This document shows, in pieces, positions 48,565 to 61,269 of a stretch of DNA of 64,000 nucleotides. The DNA comes from Vandiemenella viatica. Taxonomy: Eukaryota; Arthropoda; Insecta; Orthoptera; Morabidae. Both the position numbers and the translations under genes were made by a program. The DNA lies in contig JARYHS010013630.1 of the NCBI GenBank assembly GCA_031002005.1, positions 240,195,539-240,259,538 on the forward strand, in the 5' to 3' direction. Each line of letters opens with the position of its first letter. Position 1 is the first letter of the stretch. Below the pieces are notes generated by a model. It was given only the letters and a program-made list of their open reading frames with translations, was not told the DNA's origin and did no database searches.

Positions 48565-50620
48565 AGTTAGTACTGTTTTAAAGTCAACTAATCGGAGTCG
48601 AAATGTGTACCGGATTAGGTACCAGTGGCATCGTATTGTCTGTAACTGAAATGAAATTATTTGTTATTGAAATTAATCTCTGGCAGGCTCCGGATTCCAC
48701 CTTAAACTGTCGGATTACTAGGTTAGTTTACATAGTTACGACAGAATGTGTTGAGCAGCTGATAAGACACTCTGACAATAGGTCATTAACACCACAAGAA
48801 ATTATTATTATTTGGTTATGATTATTCCAAAAAAATTATCAGCCTCCGCCAGTGGAGGCAAGAAAAGGGATAATTTAACAGCACTTTGTACCGAGCTTAA
48901 CATATTGTGCCAGATGGGGTGTTTTTAATTTTGCTGGCGGACATAATTATCAGTCATATAACCCCACTGGATTCCTCAGTGCATTTCTTAAATTCTTAAC
49001 TGCGTTGATTGCAAATAAGGAAAACAAATCGTTCTTGCAAGTAATTTTGGTAGAATTCCTAAACTGATCTTACCACACCAAGTGAACGATGTTACGGGCA
49101 ACAGCTCTTAGCATACACAGTAATTGTTCCATTAATCGATATTAAAAACTAAATACAAACAATCCCCATCCTGAAATGTGAAAAATAACAAGGAGGTGTG
49201 ACACACCAACTTGCAGGATTATCCATTAGACTTTAGAGTAATTTAAAACAGAACGACAAACTGGTGTCATTTTGAATCTGATCTCTCCTAGCCTTGCCAC
49301 TACTTGCACCTGGCACTCCACGGATAAACATGTGCTAAATGGGTAAGTCCTGTTTGCAAGATGAAGTTTTAAAGGGTATAGAACGGTAACCATAGTTCTT
49401 TTATGTGAGTTAAGGTCTAATAGATTTGATGCTTTGTACCAACTTTGACGTCCAGTATAGTACTGTGACGTATAAAGATGTTAGCTAAATACTGAAAACA
49501 AAAGAAATTCTTTCATGTGTAATCAGACTTTCTTAAAAATTATTGAGCCTCAGTATATCAAGAAGGAATGTAACGCGTGATATTAAATACATAACTTTTA
49601 ATAATTTTTTTTATATAATTAGGTGGAAGAAACTTGTATTAATTTTTTTTCCAGAACACTAATATGTAATACTCTTACTCTCAACTGTGATGCAGCATAT
49701 TCCCATGTTACAATTTCCCTACAAACCAACGTGTGCATTTACCCTGTTCCCATTCCCATTGTTCGGAATACAAAGTTACATTTAGAAATAGGTGTAAAAA
49801 ATTAAAAATGTATTAAAAATCAATAAAAATATTTTTAAAATACTTATCACAATACGCTCGATGTTTATGGATCATGAGAAAGCAATTAAATAAACGAATC
49901 GAAATGAAGAGAATATCCAACGATTTGATTGTCCGAAAAAAGATCAGTGATCTTTTGTCACGGAGGCAGCGGGGCAGGACACGCTCCTCGTCGACACTCT
50001 TGCACCACAACTGCTGTGAGCGAGACATGGCTTTTGGAGATAGGACATTCATACATTGGTCAATGACGCCAGATTATCCACGAGAGTTCGGGTAGCACGC
50101 CAACCTACACGCCACAGTGTTCGTTTGTTCGCTGATTTTGCAGCAAGGCTTTTGGCAAAAGCCGCGTGCCACGAGAACACTGCAGCCATTAATTGCCCTG
50201 TAAAACCCTACGGTAGCCTTATAACCACCCATCGGTGGAAGGGCATCCTAAATTCACTTCTTTTTATTCCTGCTGATTGATGTTTCCTACTACTTTTTGA
50301 AGACACTGTTTCACAGGTTTCTGCTCCGTTAAGGGTGGTTTATTTTTGTTTATATATTTTACCTGAATTTTTGTTTATTAATTTATTGTTTAGTGGGCAT
50401 GGAAACAAAACTCCGTAACATGGCTGGTAGGCCATACAGTACTATACGTTTGTCAGCAGCACTAAAAGGATACAGCGATTACATTTCCTTTATGGAGAGA
50501 GAGTTCATCAAGTCAACCTCTTGACCGCAGGAGAAGACACCCTTCATATCTTCCGATGTAAACACTACTAACCAAACGATTACGCCGCTTGTCTACAAAA
50601 ACCTATACTGTGAATGATTG
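48565..50620. other. Non-coding stretch
   Basis: No supported gene. Frames of 68-79 codons at 49813-50280 overlap on both strands in a patch of slightly higher GC (49960-50240) with no known domain. Confidence 0.5.
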
Positions 50621-50621
50621 C

Positions 50622-50860
50622 TTTTTTTTTTTAACTGCTTAACTTCTCTTAACAGCGAGTTTTTAGAGAAGGGAAAGGATGGGGGGCAAGGAATGGGAAG
50701 GAATTCGGCCATGGCCTTTTGAAGGAAGATCCCGGCATTTGCCTGGAGTGATTTGAGAAACCATGGAAAACCCAAATCTGGAATCCCGGACGGGGATTCG
50801 AACCACCGTCCGCCAGAATGCGAGGCTATAACGCTAACCGTTACACACCCACTCTCGGTA
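50622..50860 (-). mobile_element. SINE, minus strand, near full-length
   Basis: The T run at 50622-50632 is the poly(A) tail of the reverse strand. Reading inversely, 'ggttcgaatccccgtccggg' (B box) and 'ggtgtgtaacggttagcgtt' (tRNA-like head) lie near 50810-50855, and the shared body lies between. It has the same family markers as the copy at 26724, with several substitutions and small deletions. No clear target duplication. Confidence 0.88.
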
Positions 50861-50883
50861 TTACTTTGCTAGTCCATAAGAAG

Positions 50884-51062
50884 TATGTATCTCGTATCTT
50901 GTATCTCGCAACTAAAAAGTCTGTATCTTGCATCCTGCTTTTGATACCTTGTATCTAACAACTTGCTTTTTGCGTCTTGTATCTCGCATCTTCTACCTTG
51001 TATCTTGTATTTTGTACCTAGTATCATGTATATTTGAATTCCGTATCCAATATCTTGTAATT
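50884..51062. repeat. Degenerate 'cttgtatct' short tandem repeat
   Basis: About fifteen imperfect repeats of a 9-11 bp unit around 'cttgtatct' ('gtatctcgtatcttgtatct', 'accttgtatcttgtattttg'). A 72-codon frame here, rich in 'YLVSC' repeats, is a product of the array. Confidence 0.8.
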
Positions 51063-53352
51063 TTTTTTAAAAAATGGATCAAAATTTTGTCTATTTTTAT
51101 GATCATGAACTACATTTTTTATAAATGTTCTGTGTATTATATCTGATTCATTATCTTTATCATAATATGGTGTAGCTGTAGGTCCCTATGCTATACATGT
51201 GGTGCGGGTCCCCCTTCGGCAGTGACCCTGGCTGCTTCCGACTATTGACGCTAATTCGAAATTCGGCCCAAAAAAATTTATGGCAGCCTATGTAGCCTAT
51301 GCTTAAATGCGGCCCTGATTCACATCAAGATCGATATTCGTTCAAAGATTCTCTGGTTTTTACCCTTAGTATCGATATAACCTTGCCACTACTGATAAAC
51401 TGTACCATTTACTATCTCTAGTTTTTATAGTTACTTATAGACCGGTGGTCATCAATAGCTTCAGTGGACTATATGAGGTCTGCATCCGAGGTACGAATAA
51501 TGCTGAGCTATCGAAACCTATGATACCCCCTGGTGGCCCACGTAGAATAAGTTGTCCGGCTAGTGGTAGGAATTAACTTTTCACTGTATCGTGTACAGTT
51601 AGATGCACAAGTTGACTTCCAGTCTGGTTGGTAAAGTGGTTAATAAAAACGTATGAGAGAAATTGGTGGCTGTACATGGTGGCACGATTTCCCATTATTT
51701 TGATCGAAGTAGTCAACGCAGCACGGAGCTGAGGTTCGTATCAGTCAATGATCTTTTGCGCATAGAGGCGAGTTGTATAGATGCGATAGCCGAAATAACG
51801 TATAGAATACGATTCTTCTGGTGAAAATGGAGAAGAAAGAGAACATTAGTTTAGTGAAATAATATTAGTACAGTACATCAATCAGATTTTATTCGATGCC
51901 CCACATAGAGATTGTAGAAAACTAAATGTGTAAGCAGAAAGAATGAATTTAAAGAGGATAAAAACTATATCAGAACTAGTAACCATGTTATCAATGATAA
52001 TAGAGATACATTATAAATCCATAAAAACATCCTGGGTATCAAAACTTTTCAGTGATGTGTGTTTGAATATTGTCCTGTTAGCCACCAAACAAAATGCTAG
52101 AAAACGAGTATAGACGTCACCACACAGACTCATCTGAGTCATTCTATTCTCTACAAATTCAGCAATTTATTTTAAAAATAAACAGATCATTTATGTAAAA
52201 GTCTGAAAATGCTTTAAAAAACTATCATTTTTTTCCTGCAGACAGTAATGGCTCGTAAAAACAACCTACGTGCGGTTCACTACAGGAGGACATACTTTTT
52301 AATCATGTATAAAACACCTTCAAAGGAAACAGTGTACAACTAGAAACAGAGGTAACTGTGGAATACTAATAACAATCTTCCACTGCCGCTCCATTCTGAT
52401 AATGACCGCAGAAGTTCGATATATTCCTGCGGTTGGATTCATAACTCAGGGAGCTGATGAAGGAAATACTTCTTCGTTAGGTGTACAGTCTAACCATTAA
52501 GAAATGCACTATTCTTAACACATATGTCAGTTGAAGGCCTTTAATTGAATAATGGTCCTAGCATCAAATTCATCTAACAACTTATGACTGAAATCCATCA
52601 TTTATCCTAATTATTTATACTTACAAAAAAGTAATAAGCATAATACTACGTAATTGTGACAAATGACGAATAATAATAGTATACTCATCTTTTTTAAACA
52701 TAAATTCAAAAACTTTTGAAACTATTTATTTAAATCGTATGTCATGCCAGTTAATTCCACGGCCGGAAGTATGCAACATTTTGTCACGGGATTGCTCAAT
52801 ATATACGTGAAGGCAAGACTTAAGAGTGTAGCTAGTTGTGTGAAATGTGACGGGCTGGCCGGAAGGTGAATATGGACGCGATGCTAAGGTGCGATTCTCG
52901 AGAATGTCTGTCTTTGTTTCAAGTAACATATTCTTATTAGCGATTCCTACACCAAAATTAACTCAAAACTGCTAAAGTCTCACAACAATAGGAACGTCTA
53001 AAGTTAGGAATGAGAAGATTCTTTATCGAAGTCCTATCAAGAAAGCAGAATGTTTCAAATGTATGTGTTACAATAAATTTGCTAAAGTATTTTGATTGTA
53101 TCAGTGAAAAACAATTAACCGAAATGTGGAACAAAATTAACCATCACAGCTGATAATTCTACAATCACTAAGAAAGTAATGATTTCAATTTCCCCTCATA
53201 GCACATAGCCTTCCCTTTTTAACAATTGTGAGGTATTGAACGGGAAAAATGTATTCAGTCACTCTCTTGAATTGCGACAGTCCACTTGTGTGAAAAATCG
53301 TAAAGCTGAAAGACCAACCAAGTAGATGAAAATCATATTCAGAACGGCAGTA

Positions 53353-53354
<2 letters not shown>
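51063..53354. other. Non-coding stretch with a possible solo hAT end
   Basis: 'gcttaaatgcggccctg' ending at about 51318 is, inversely, 'cagggccgcatttaagc', which looks like a hAT-type terminus. No partner end was found within the preceding few hundred bases, so it is only a fragment. Everything else is AT-rich and featureless. Confidence 0.4.

Positions 53355-53387
<33 letters not shown>
53355..53387. repeat. (TA)n microsatellite abutting the mariner
   Basis: About 16 TA units run directly into the mariner's left terminal repeat at 53388 and take the place of the outermost ~12 bp expected there. Confidence 0.9.
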
Positions 53388-53389
<2 letters not shown>

Positions 53390-54711
53390 CCAAAAGTAAG
53401 GTCCGGTTAAGAAAAAAATAAAATAAAAATCAAATTTTTTTCAAAAACAATTGTTTTATTTACATTCCTTGCATATTTCTCTATTTTTCTACATAATTTC
53501 CATGCTTATTTAAACATTTTTCACATCGTTCAACAAGCTTTTGAATCAGTAGAAATCGGCCGCCTGCGAAGATAACCAGTTTTTAACTGCTTCTTTCACT
53601 TCATCATCTGTGTCGAAGCGCTTGCCGCCAAGAAACTCCTTTAGGTAGCGGAACAAGTGGAAATCACTTGGCGCCAAATCCGGGCTGTATGGTGGGTGGT
53701 CAAGCTGTTCCCATCCAAATTTCTTGATTAGAGCTTGCGTTTCTTTCGAAGTATGGGGTCTGGCATTGTCATGCAACAACAACACTCCAGACGACAACAG
53801 ACCACGTCGCTTATTCTGGATTGCACGTCGAAGTTTAGTCAGGGTAGCGCAGTAGGCTGCTTTATTGATCGTTGTCCCTCTTTCCATAAAGTCGACTAAC
53901 AATACTCCATGTTTATCCCAAAACACGGTCGCCATAACCTTGCGTGTTGAGATTGTCTGCTTTGCCTTGACCTTGACTGGCGATGACGTGTAACGCCATT
54001 CCATCGACTGACGTTTAGACTCGGGGGTTATGTGAGAAACCCATGTCTCATCCTCTGTGACAATATGGTCTAAAAGACTGTCACCTTCCTTATGATATCG
54101 CTCCAAAAAAACAAGAGCATAAGCAATTCTTTCCACTTGTTGGGACTCAGTAAGCAACCTGGGAACCCAACGGGCACAAAATTTGTGAAAATTCAAATGT
54201 TCAGACACAATTCTGTACAAAGTCGTTCTACTCACATTCCGGAAATCTACTCGTACGAGTATTTCGAGATCTGAAATAGTGAATCGTCGATCTTCACGAA
54301 TTTTTTGGTCAGCCGCATTGACCAAATCTTCTGAAATCACTGATGGTCGGCCAGACCGTGGTTCATCATGCACAGTTTCCCGTCCTTCATTAAAAGCTCG
54401 CACGCACTTGCGCACTTTACTGTCACTCATTATGTTAGCACCGTAAACTTCAATAATCTGCCGATGAATTTCTGCCGCTGAAACGTTTCTTGCAGACAAA
54501 AACCGTATCACTGCCCTTACTTCACAATCGGCGGGCCGATAAATTGTCTTAAACATTGTGAACTGACACTACAAACAGCACCAGTAACAACGCTAATGGC
54601 GGCGCTTGACGCGCAAGGCATGCCGGGAGTCGGCGCGCATGCGTGTTTTGTCCTTGGCGCCCAATTCAAATAGTTACAGCGAATCGGACCTTAGTTTTGG
54701 AATAACCCTCG
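53388..54711 (-). mobile_element. Mariner element, nearly complete
   Basis: The right end, read inward from 54713, is 'tacgagggttattccaaaac' then 'taaggtccga'. The left end has the matching 'ttccaaaagtaaggtccg' from 53388, but its outer 'acgagggttat' part is missing and a TA microsatellite stands there. A TA at 54712-54713 fits the TA target of mariners. The span of about 1.3 kb is the normal size for the family. It carries one transposase gene on the minus strand. Confidence 0.95.
53546..54556 (-). CDS. Mariner transposase, DD34D, C-terminal frameshift
   Basis: This 336-residue protein would cut and paste the surrounding mariner at TA sites in the nucleus. Residues 1-115 form the paired helix-turn-helix DNA-binding region, with a 'GRPSVISEDLV' linker at 69-79. 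The catalytic triad is D169 ('TEDETWV'), D263 ('LHDNARPH') and D298 ('SPDLAPSDFHLF'), with exactly 34 residues between the last two. The usual WVPHEL motif reads WVPRLL (130-135). The frame closes at TGA (53546-53548) after 'AADFY'. In the next frame, however, the sequence goes on with 'IQKLVERCEKCLNKHG' and 'NYVEK' to a TAG at 53481-53483, the normal family ending. A small deletion therefore removed about 20 C-terminal residues. The rest is uninterrupted, so the copy is young. Activity is doubtful but cannot be judged from sequence. Confidence 0.95.
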   Translation of the reverse strand: MFKTIYRPADCEVRAVIRFLSARNVSAAEIHRQIIEVYGANIMSDSKVRKCVRAFNEGRETVHDEPRSGRPSVISEDLVNAADQKIREDRRFTISDLEILVRVDFRNVSRTTLYRIVSEHLNFHKFCARWVPRLLTESQQVERIAYALVFLERYHKEGDSLLDHIVTEDETWVSHITPESKRQSMEWRYTSSPVKVKAKQTISTRKVMATVFWDKHGVLLVDFMERGTTINKAAYCATLTKLRRAIQNKRRGLLSSGVLLLHDNARPHTSKETQALIKKFGWEQLDHPPYSPDLAPSDFHLFRYLKEFLGGKRFDTDDEVKEAVKNWLSSQAADFY

Positions 54712-54713
54712 TA

Positions 54714-57700
54714 AATAGTGATAATAATAATAATTCTGATTGGTTTTGTTGTGACAAATGTTGTTACCGTACAATTAACCAAGGATTTATTTTTTTCTAA
54801 ATTCTCGTATATTGTAATATGTATATAAGTGTAAATTTATGTACCATTAACTTTCGGACATTAACTTTTATATATAGCTAGAAGAGCCAAATTAGAAGCT
54901 AAAACACACTGGCAATGTGCAGTTAAATCCTTTGGTTACATCAGTTTGATTCATTATGTAAGTTGTACAATCTCTATACACTAATTTTTCAGCAGTACCA
55001 ACATACGGTACTCGTTCTTGTGTTACTCATTCTTCGCACATGCGGAATGAGCTCGTTTCGATAGAGGTTATTGCAGTCCGCATCGCATCGCTGCCGTCGT
55101 CTCACCTGCTTCTCCGGGTTGCCGCAAGATGCCACTGTCAATTCTCCATCTGCTCAGAGGTGACTCGGGTTGCGTCGTCTCCCCTGCAGTGCCGTCTCCC
55201 AAACTTGGAATCCTTGAAGCGTTTTCTGTTTCGGCGTGGCTTCGACATTACTATACATTCCATCAATTACGAAATAATTTCACTGGCGATTGTGGTACAT
55301 GAAACCAAACAATATCATCGTCTGGTCTAACCGGCTCATACGCAAGAGGAGTGTCTGACTTGCTGAATAAAACATAAAATCTGATTAAAAAAACACTTCT
55401 TTTATTAAATGTTTTGATGTAGAGATTATGTTGTTCCGTTATTTAATATGTACAGCAGAGTCCTAAACAAATAAATGTTACTAGTTACATGTAACTAATT
55501 TCTGCTGCGGAGTCCCGCTGTTCATAATCTCATTTACTAAGCAAATGGATTTCTTGTCTGGTAGTATAACTCTCATAGAAATTTTCTGCGACAGCACGTT
55601 GCCCGGTTACTTGTAAGAATTAGAAGAATAATTCATCCAATCTTGTTTTGTGAGTAGCTCGCTTAAGCTTAAACTTAGTGTAAACTATTAACAAAATTAT
55701 ATTTATTAAATTTTATTTTTATTTATTAAAATTTTATTTATTAAATTTACTATCTAGATTCCATTATCTACGAAAATTACTTGGTATTTTTTTTTTTTTA
55801 TAAAGACAAGTCTGTACGAAAGATAGAGCCCATTTATCTCTTACAACTGAAGTGTTCATATAAATAATAATAACTGTTAGTAAGCATTAAGCTAACACGA
55901 AATCCGTTCTTTGAATATTGTGGTACAGGTTATACTATCTTAGCTGCATTATACTAAAAATGTATCTATAATTTAAACAAATTAATTTTATCCAACAGAT
56001 CATAGCGAAACCATGGTTCAGTTTTTATATTTTGAAAAACATAATCTTATAATTTTAATTTTTTTCAGTTTTATCAGTTTTGTTTGTTGTTGTTATGGTT
56101 TAAGGGCGCGTCGACGGCGAGGTCATTAGCGCCCTTTTATCAGTTTTCACCTCGATGATTGCGAATATGAATTTCATGAATTTCACAGAAGATCGTTAAT
56201 GTAGTACTTAAATGTAGGTACTTAAAAATTATATAGTCTTGTCAAATTCCAATCAGAATCACAGCTCAGAACTAGAAACGTAAAGAAAAAAATTCAGCCT
56301 CTCAAATCGATGCGATTTAGGTTGTCGTCTGCACAAAAGCCCGTCATTTGGAGAAAAAAAAAATCTTATAGATATACGACTCCATAAACGCCCCTGAAAT
56401 CGATTTTTTTATCTACTGCCGTACCCCTTCTATTCACCAGATTTTGTGGGTCCTTGGTCGATTTGGGTGTTTGCTATGGAAGGCGGGGAAGGAAAAAAAA
56501 AGGCCAACGAATAAAGCCCAGACATCAAATAATGCCAGGAACTTTAAGAACAATTCAATACAACATAGCGCTTCAGAACACTTCTCTCCTTGAACAGCTT
56601 GCATGAAAACCAATAGAGAAGAGTTACAACAATTTAATGTAATAGCAAAATTTTAGTGAACAAACATTTCTTAGACACCAAGTAAGATTATTCCAGCTGA
56701 GGAAAATTAGTTAATAATACTCACTGGTACAAGTACTGTGAACTTCTTATTGCTGCAAAGTTTAATTTCGGCCCATGTAAGCACAGCTTAACGACTTCTT
56801 GTCACAGAGACACTACTCACAGCAATGACCCGTCCAAAATACGAGAACGTCGCCCTCAAAATCGGCTGGAATATTTCGCGAAAACACGCTTCTCGTTTCC
56901 CCCCTAAAATTCTCCGTTCGGTCAGTGAGTGATAGACAAATATTTTTCTATAACAATGAGAATAAAAAAAATTGATTAAGAACAACTAACAGATTATTTA
57001 CAGTGTTTAAATATGAACAAAATCGGTTTAAGCATGTAAGAGTAAGATTTTACAGTGTTGTACATTCAGAAGAGAGAGACTGTTATGTTTTCGATAGTGG
57101 TTAAATTAAGTCTGTCTTAAAATGAGATTGTTAATTATATGAAAACGGCAAACCATAAAATATTAGAGGAGGAAATGCTGTGGTGCCAATCAGTCATTAC
57201 ATTGTACATAAATCCGAATAACAAGGTAAGGGATAAGGCTCAACAGAACAAATAACATTTATTATTTTTTCCTAGAATTTTCAGTTCTCGTTTTTGTTGA
57301 ACCTGCATTCATGTGTTTATCACCGATATGGACAGAATTTGTGAGACATAAATGTGTTTATGATCATTATTTCTTATAAGAATAATTGTTAGCAATAAAT
57401 TGACAGCAATATAGTTTTCTTTGATAACGTTCAGATCAAAGTCATTAGTTAGACATTCCATTCAATAAGGTATCATGCTATACAGATACAGGAAAATGTT
57501 TTATGGAGATTATACACAAATATTTTAAATATTAAAGTAAGGTCAATGAACTCGCTGGTGAGAGACTAGTGCAAAATGACGGTATATGCAATTGATATTA
57601 AAGCCGTCTCAGACAACGAAAGAAGCTGGTAGACTATTTCCCTCTGTTGTAACCAAAGTGGAGGAAATAATTCTATAATTCGTAAATATGAACGTATTCG

Positions 57701-58103
57701 CGATGTATCTGTGTGGTGAAGCGACAGACATTACGGCTCTCACAGGCCAGCCTCACTGCTCGCTTTAGATCCAATCTCACTTAACTGTAGCGGCCATCAA
57801 ATTTTACCGCTCTCGCTCAGATGTGATTATAATTCTTAACAGCTCAGTGTAACGTGCACATAATGGAGTTGCCGCAAGACACGTCACGATGGAGGAAATC
57901 TGTAATGTATCTGTCGCAGGACTTTCTCCACAGCATAACTCGCTCAGAAGACAGTCAGCTTAACAACTGCACTTCTTCTCACAAGTTAGTTTGAAATCCA
58001 GGTCCATACGGTCTACAGTGATGTAAAGGAAATTTTCCATTGTTATCCGATTGAATAGCACAGACACTATTTTTTCGTCTTTTTTTTTTTTAACATCTTA
58101 ATT
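54714..58103. other. Non-coding stretch
   Basis: A GC-rich patch at 55030-55220 carries a 96-codon plus frame without domain. 'gggcgcgtcgacggcgaggt' then 'cattagcgccc' at about 56104-56136 resembles a short dispersed insect repeat, and its GGGCGC/GCGCCC edges are inverted. A perfect 16 bp palindrome TAGTTACATGTAACTA lies at 55482-55497. No supported gene. Confidence 0.45.
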
Positions 58104-59400
58104 CAGTGGTTCCCAACGGGGAGGCGTTGGAGAGATCGTTTTTAGTTCAAGACAAATTTAATGGGCGTTAAGGACTTGCAAAAACGCACTGAAAAATCAT
58201 CGAACGCATATCTCAACAAATAGTTCTGTGTCTTTTATGCAAGAACAGTGGGCATTAAAAATAGGTATTGGTACACTACACTTAGTAACTAATACCTTTT
58301 CGACAGTAGATGAACGAGTAGCAGCATACGCAGTGCATCACAAGGAGCCCCACAGTATGAATATGTTCCAACTTCGATTTACGAATTTGCGTAAGTCATT
58401 GTTTGGAAGTTTCTTGAGAGCAAGGGCGAACCTATAACTTCAGAGCGGTCTCCAGAGATCACATGCAAAGAATAACTTACGTGTATCTACTTACGAAAGA
58501 TATAGTTATATTTAATATTTAACTGATTTACATAATAAATTTAATGAAATGGATCTACAGCTGCAAACAGATGATTTGAGCTCGATCAAAACGAAGCCAG
58601 CTATTTCTGTTCGTTTCACAACTTGCATTTCAACCTTTTTTTTATGTGGAAACAAATGATAACCACGTTCTGATATTTTTTCAGCACTTAAATGAGATGT
58701 TACAAAATTATTTCAGGATAACCGAAACATAATCATTCCTGATTGCGTGCTGGCACCTTTCTCAAAGCTACAAACATCAGACTTATCACAGCGGTGGATT
58801 TGATAGAATGGTCAAAAAATGAATAGTTAAAATTGAAATTTAAAACGAATATTAAGAATTTTGGCTTCAATGGTAAACTACAGTATTTTATCCGTCTATT
58901 TGGCTGCATCAAGGAAGTTTATTTTATTGCTTTCCCATCATTATATTTAAATGAAAAAGTATTTGGTGTTACTCATCAATTTGCAAACAAAGAAAAGAAA
59001 CAGATTCTCAGTTGTGGAACGCGACATTTAAAGTTGTTGATCACGAATATGGCACAAAATACAGAAAAATTTCTGTCATTACACCAAGCTCATCCATATC
59101 CGTAATAATGTTTTATTAATTTTTAATGAAATGTATTTGTTAAGTTTTAAGCAATATACAGAACTGTTAATATCTTTTAATAAAATAATTTAAAAAAATG
59201 CGCCCATGTTTTTAAATATACAACATGTTATACTTTACCTAAGAGTGATAGTATCGAATTACTGTTTGAAAAAGTAAGCTACGTAGCAAAAAAAACTTAG
59301 TCATTGTGTTTTTTATTTTTTTCAAAAGAGGGGCGATGAGGTTTTTTTTTTTTTTTTTTAAATGGGGGGACTGTAAGCATAAACGTATTGGGAAGCTATG
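58104..59400 (+). mobile_element. Decayed hAT (ZBED-like) element
   Basis: The left end 'cagtggttcccaacgggga' at 58104 is a classic hAT terminus. The likely right end, 'aaacgtattgggaagctatg' ending at 59400, is a degraded inverse of it and is preceded by 'gggg' blocks and a T run (59342-59359), a layout common near the 3' end of this group. No target duplication survives. A transposase C-terminus on the plus strand lies inside (58833-59105). The internal length of 1.3 kb implies a large deletion. Confidence 0.65.
58833..59105 (+). pseudogene. C-terminal remnant of a ZBED-like hAT transposase
   Basis: The frame ends 'RHLKLLITNMAQNTEKFLSL' and then 'HQAHPYP'. Transposases and domesticated proteins of the ZBED5/SCAND3 group end in a similar '..L.LLLTN..P.I..L...HQAHPSH' pattern, so this is taken as the natural C-terminus, with the final serine-histidine altered. 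Upstream residues ('FGVTHQFANKEKKQ') are not clearly alignable. The start of the 90-codon frame is arbitrary. A 69-codon frame at 58228-58437 is in the same element but is not recognised. Confidence 0.5.
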
Positions 59401-60208
59401 ATAACATTTGCTGTTTGTTGCATTACAAATTTATTTGTTCAATGTTAATTTATATTTCACACCACAAATATTCGAAGAAAGGACATTTCCCATATATTTC
59501 TAAGTTTGGGACTTCCTTCCTGCATTATCAAGCCATACCGGCAGGCAGGAGCTAGTGCTATTATTAATCTGTGGAAGTCCGCGACTGTTTGTTTCGGAAG
59601 CAGGCGAAAACTACTGAACAGATTTTGAAAGGGCTTACACAGTTTGATGCTTGGGGTCGCTCTTAAAATGTGACGTATGTGACCTGGTGCCGTAGTACGA
59701 AAATAATTCCTGTGTTTAACCTCAAACTTTATTAATGTCATCTGTCGTTTCTATTAATAAGTTCGGGCGGTCTCAGAGGTCTTCAGTGCCGGTAAAAGCT
59801 GATGAATAGTACATCATCTCAGGTATCTCATCACAATGACATTTTTAGTGAGTCTTCGTTTATGAGAAATTGAGGGTTAAAAATATTAAAATGGCACATT
59901 CTGAAACCGTTTAAACAAGTATCTAAGCGCATTGGGGTGCAAGTGTTGCTTTCTCAAATGTGTAGAATCGACACCCACGAATGATTTTTTTTCTGCGTGC
60001 GTTCTTTTTTTGTTATTATAAGCTGTTTGTTCCATTACAAATTTAGTTTTGAAAAAAATCACCAGATTAAACTTTGCCTTCTCGTAATAACGGACTTTCG
60101 ATTTGGCTCTTTGGGTCTGTTTTGGATTATTTTACCAGAAGGGATGAAATTTCTTACGTGACATTTGTTTAGTAGTTTTTTTCGTTAGATATCTGTCAAT
60201 ATTTCTGG

Positions 60209-60239
<31 letters not shown>

Positions 60240-61265
60240 CTGGCGAATCTTGTGGTACTACTGATACTAATATGAAAAGTTTAAGCGAAATTTATTTTGT
60301 GGTGAATGCTTCTTACGCATTTCCCACTAATTAGAGTGTAATCATTCTTCCTTGAAGAACTTCTGCCCTCATGTTTGCTAGTGTTGAGATTTCAAGAGTT
60401 TCAAACCCAAGAGTGCGTATCGAATTAATTGTGATGTTTCGTGTCACTCAAGTGTATTTAAAAAAATTTCGTAGTCCCATAAAAACTTATTTACAGATTT
60501 ATAATACTAGGAATACCAGCGAAACACGATCAGTCTTATAAAGAAATCTGTGCAACATGATAAGTTCTATGTCTCACAAATATATCCTCCTTCTTAAAAC
60601 GTTGCTGGTTGCTAATCAACATCTGGTTTACATATTTAAGGAGCTTCAAAAGTAGTGTACTGAAATTCGTCTGCTGTTGTTATTTTCATTTTTATAAAGA
60701 CTAGTAAAAAACAGATCGCAAAGTGTGAGTTTTCAATAAATTAGGAACATATTTTTTCCAGGAATAATAGTGTAGAGTATTTGCTAATGTCGAGTAATTT
60801 CATTTGTGTATTTTAAGTAGAATCAGAATAGAATTGTATCTTTTCCTTGTGTAACATTACATTTCTTTTTGTTGAGCAATTTGGTGATTTCACGATGATT
60901 ATATGAACATTTAGATGAATTAATGTATAGTTAGTACTAGATTCAAATAAAGTAACATTCATATTGCTAATTGCTCTAAAAAACTAGACTGAAAATATTA
61001 AACCTTCTGCCCTTACTTTCTTAAAGGTTTTTGGATTTGGAAAAAAAAAACATACACGAAGAATGAGGGAGATATCACCATTGTTTGAAAAGCGGAACAG
61101 AACACGAATTGCATGACAACTTTGATAGTCTATATGGGAAATGATTTTAAGAAAATTACCTCAAACAGAACAAAAGCAACTATAGAAGTAAAACAGCATG
61201 AAGGAAGTGAGAAAACAGGGAAAGCGAGATATTGGTGTTCATTAACTTCGTGGAGATATATATAA
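59401..61265. other. Non-coding stretch with a probable repeat fragment
   Basis: At about 59575-59640, 'tccgcgactgtttgtttcgg' followed by 'gcgaaaactactgaacagat' resembles the opening of an RTE-like/SINE-like dispersed repeat in arthropods (minus or plus orientation not decided). T runs lie at 60208-60234. No gene or array seen. Confidence 0.4.
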
Positions 61266-61269
61266 TGCA

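Noticed and set aside
51175..51320. Complete hAT MITE ending at 'gcggccctg'.
   Set aside because: Only one end is visible; no partner terminus or duplication was found.
55482..55497. Perfect 16 bp palindrome as a regulatory site.
   Set aside because: Isolated, AT-rich and without a nearby gene; expected now and then by chance in 64 kb.
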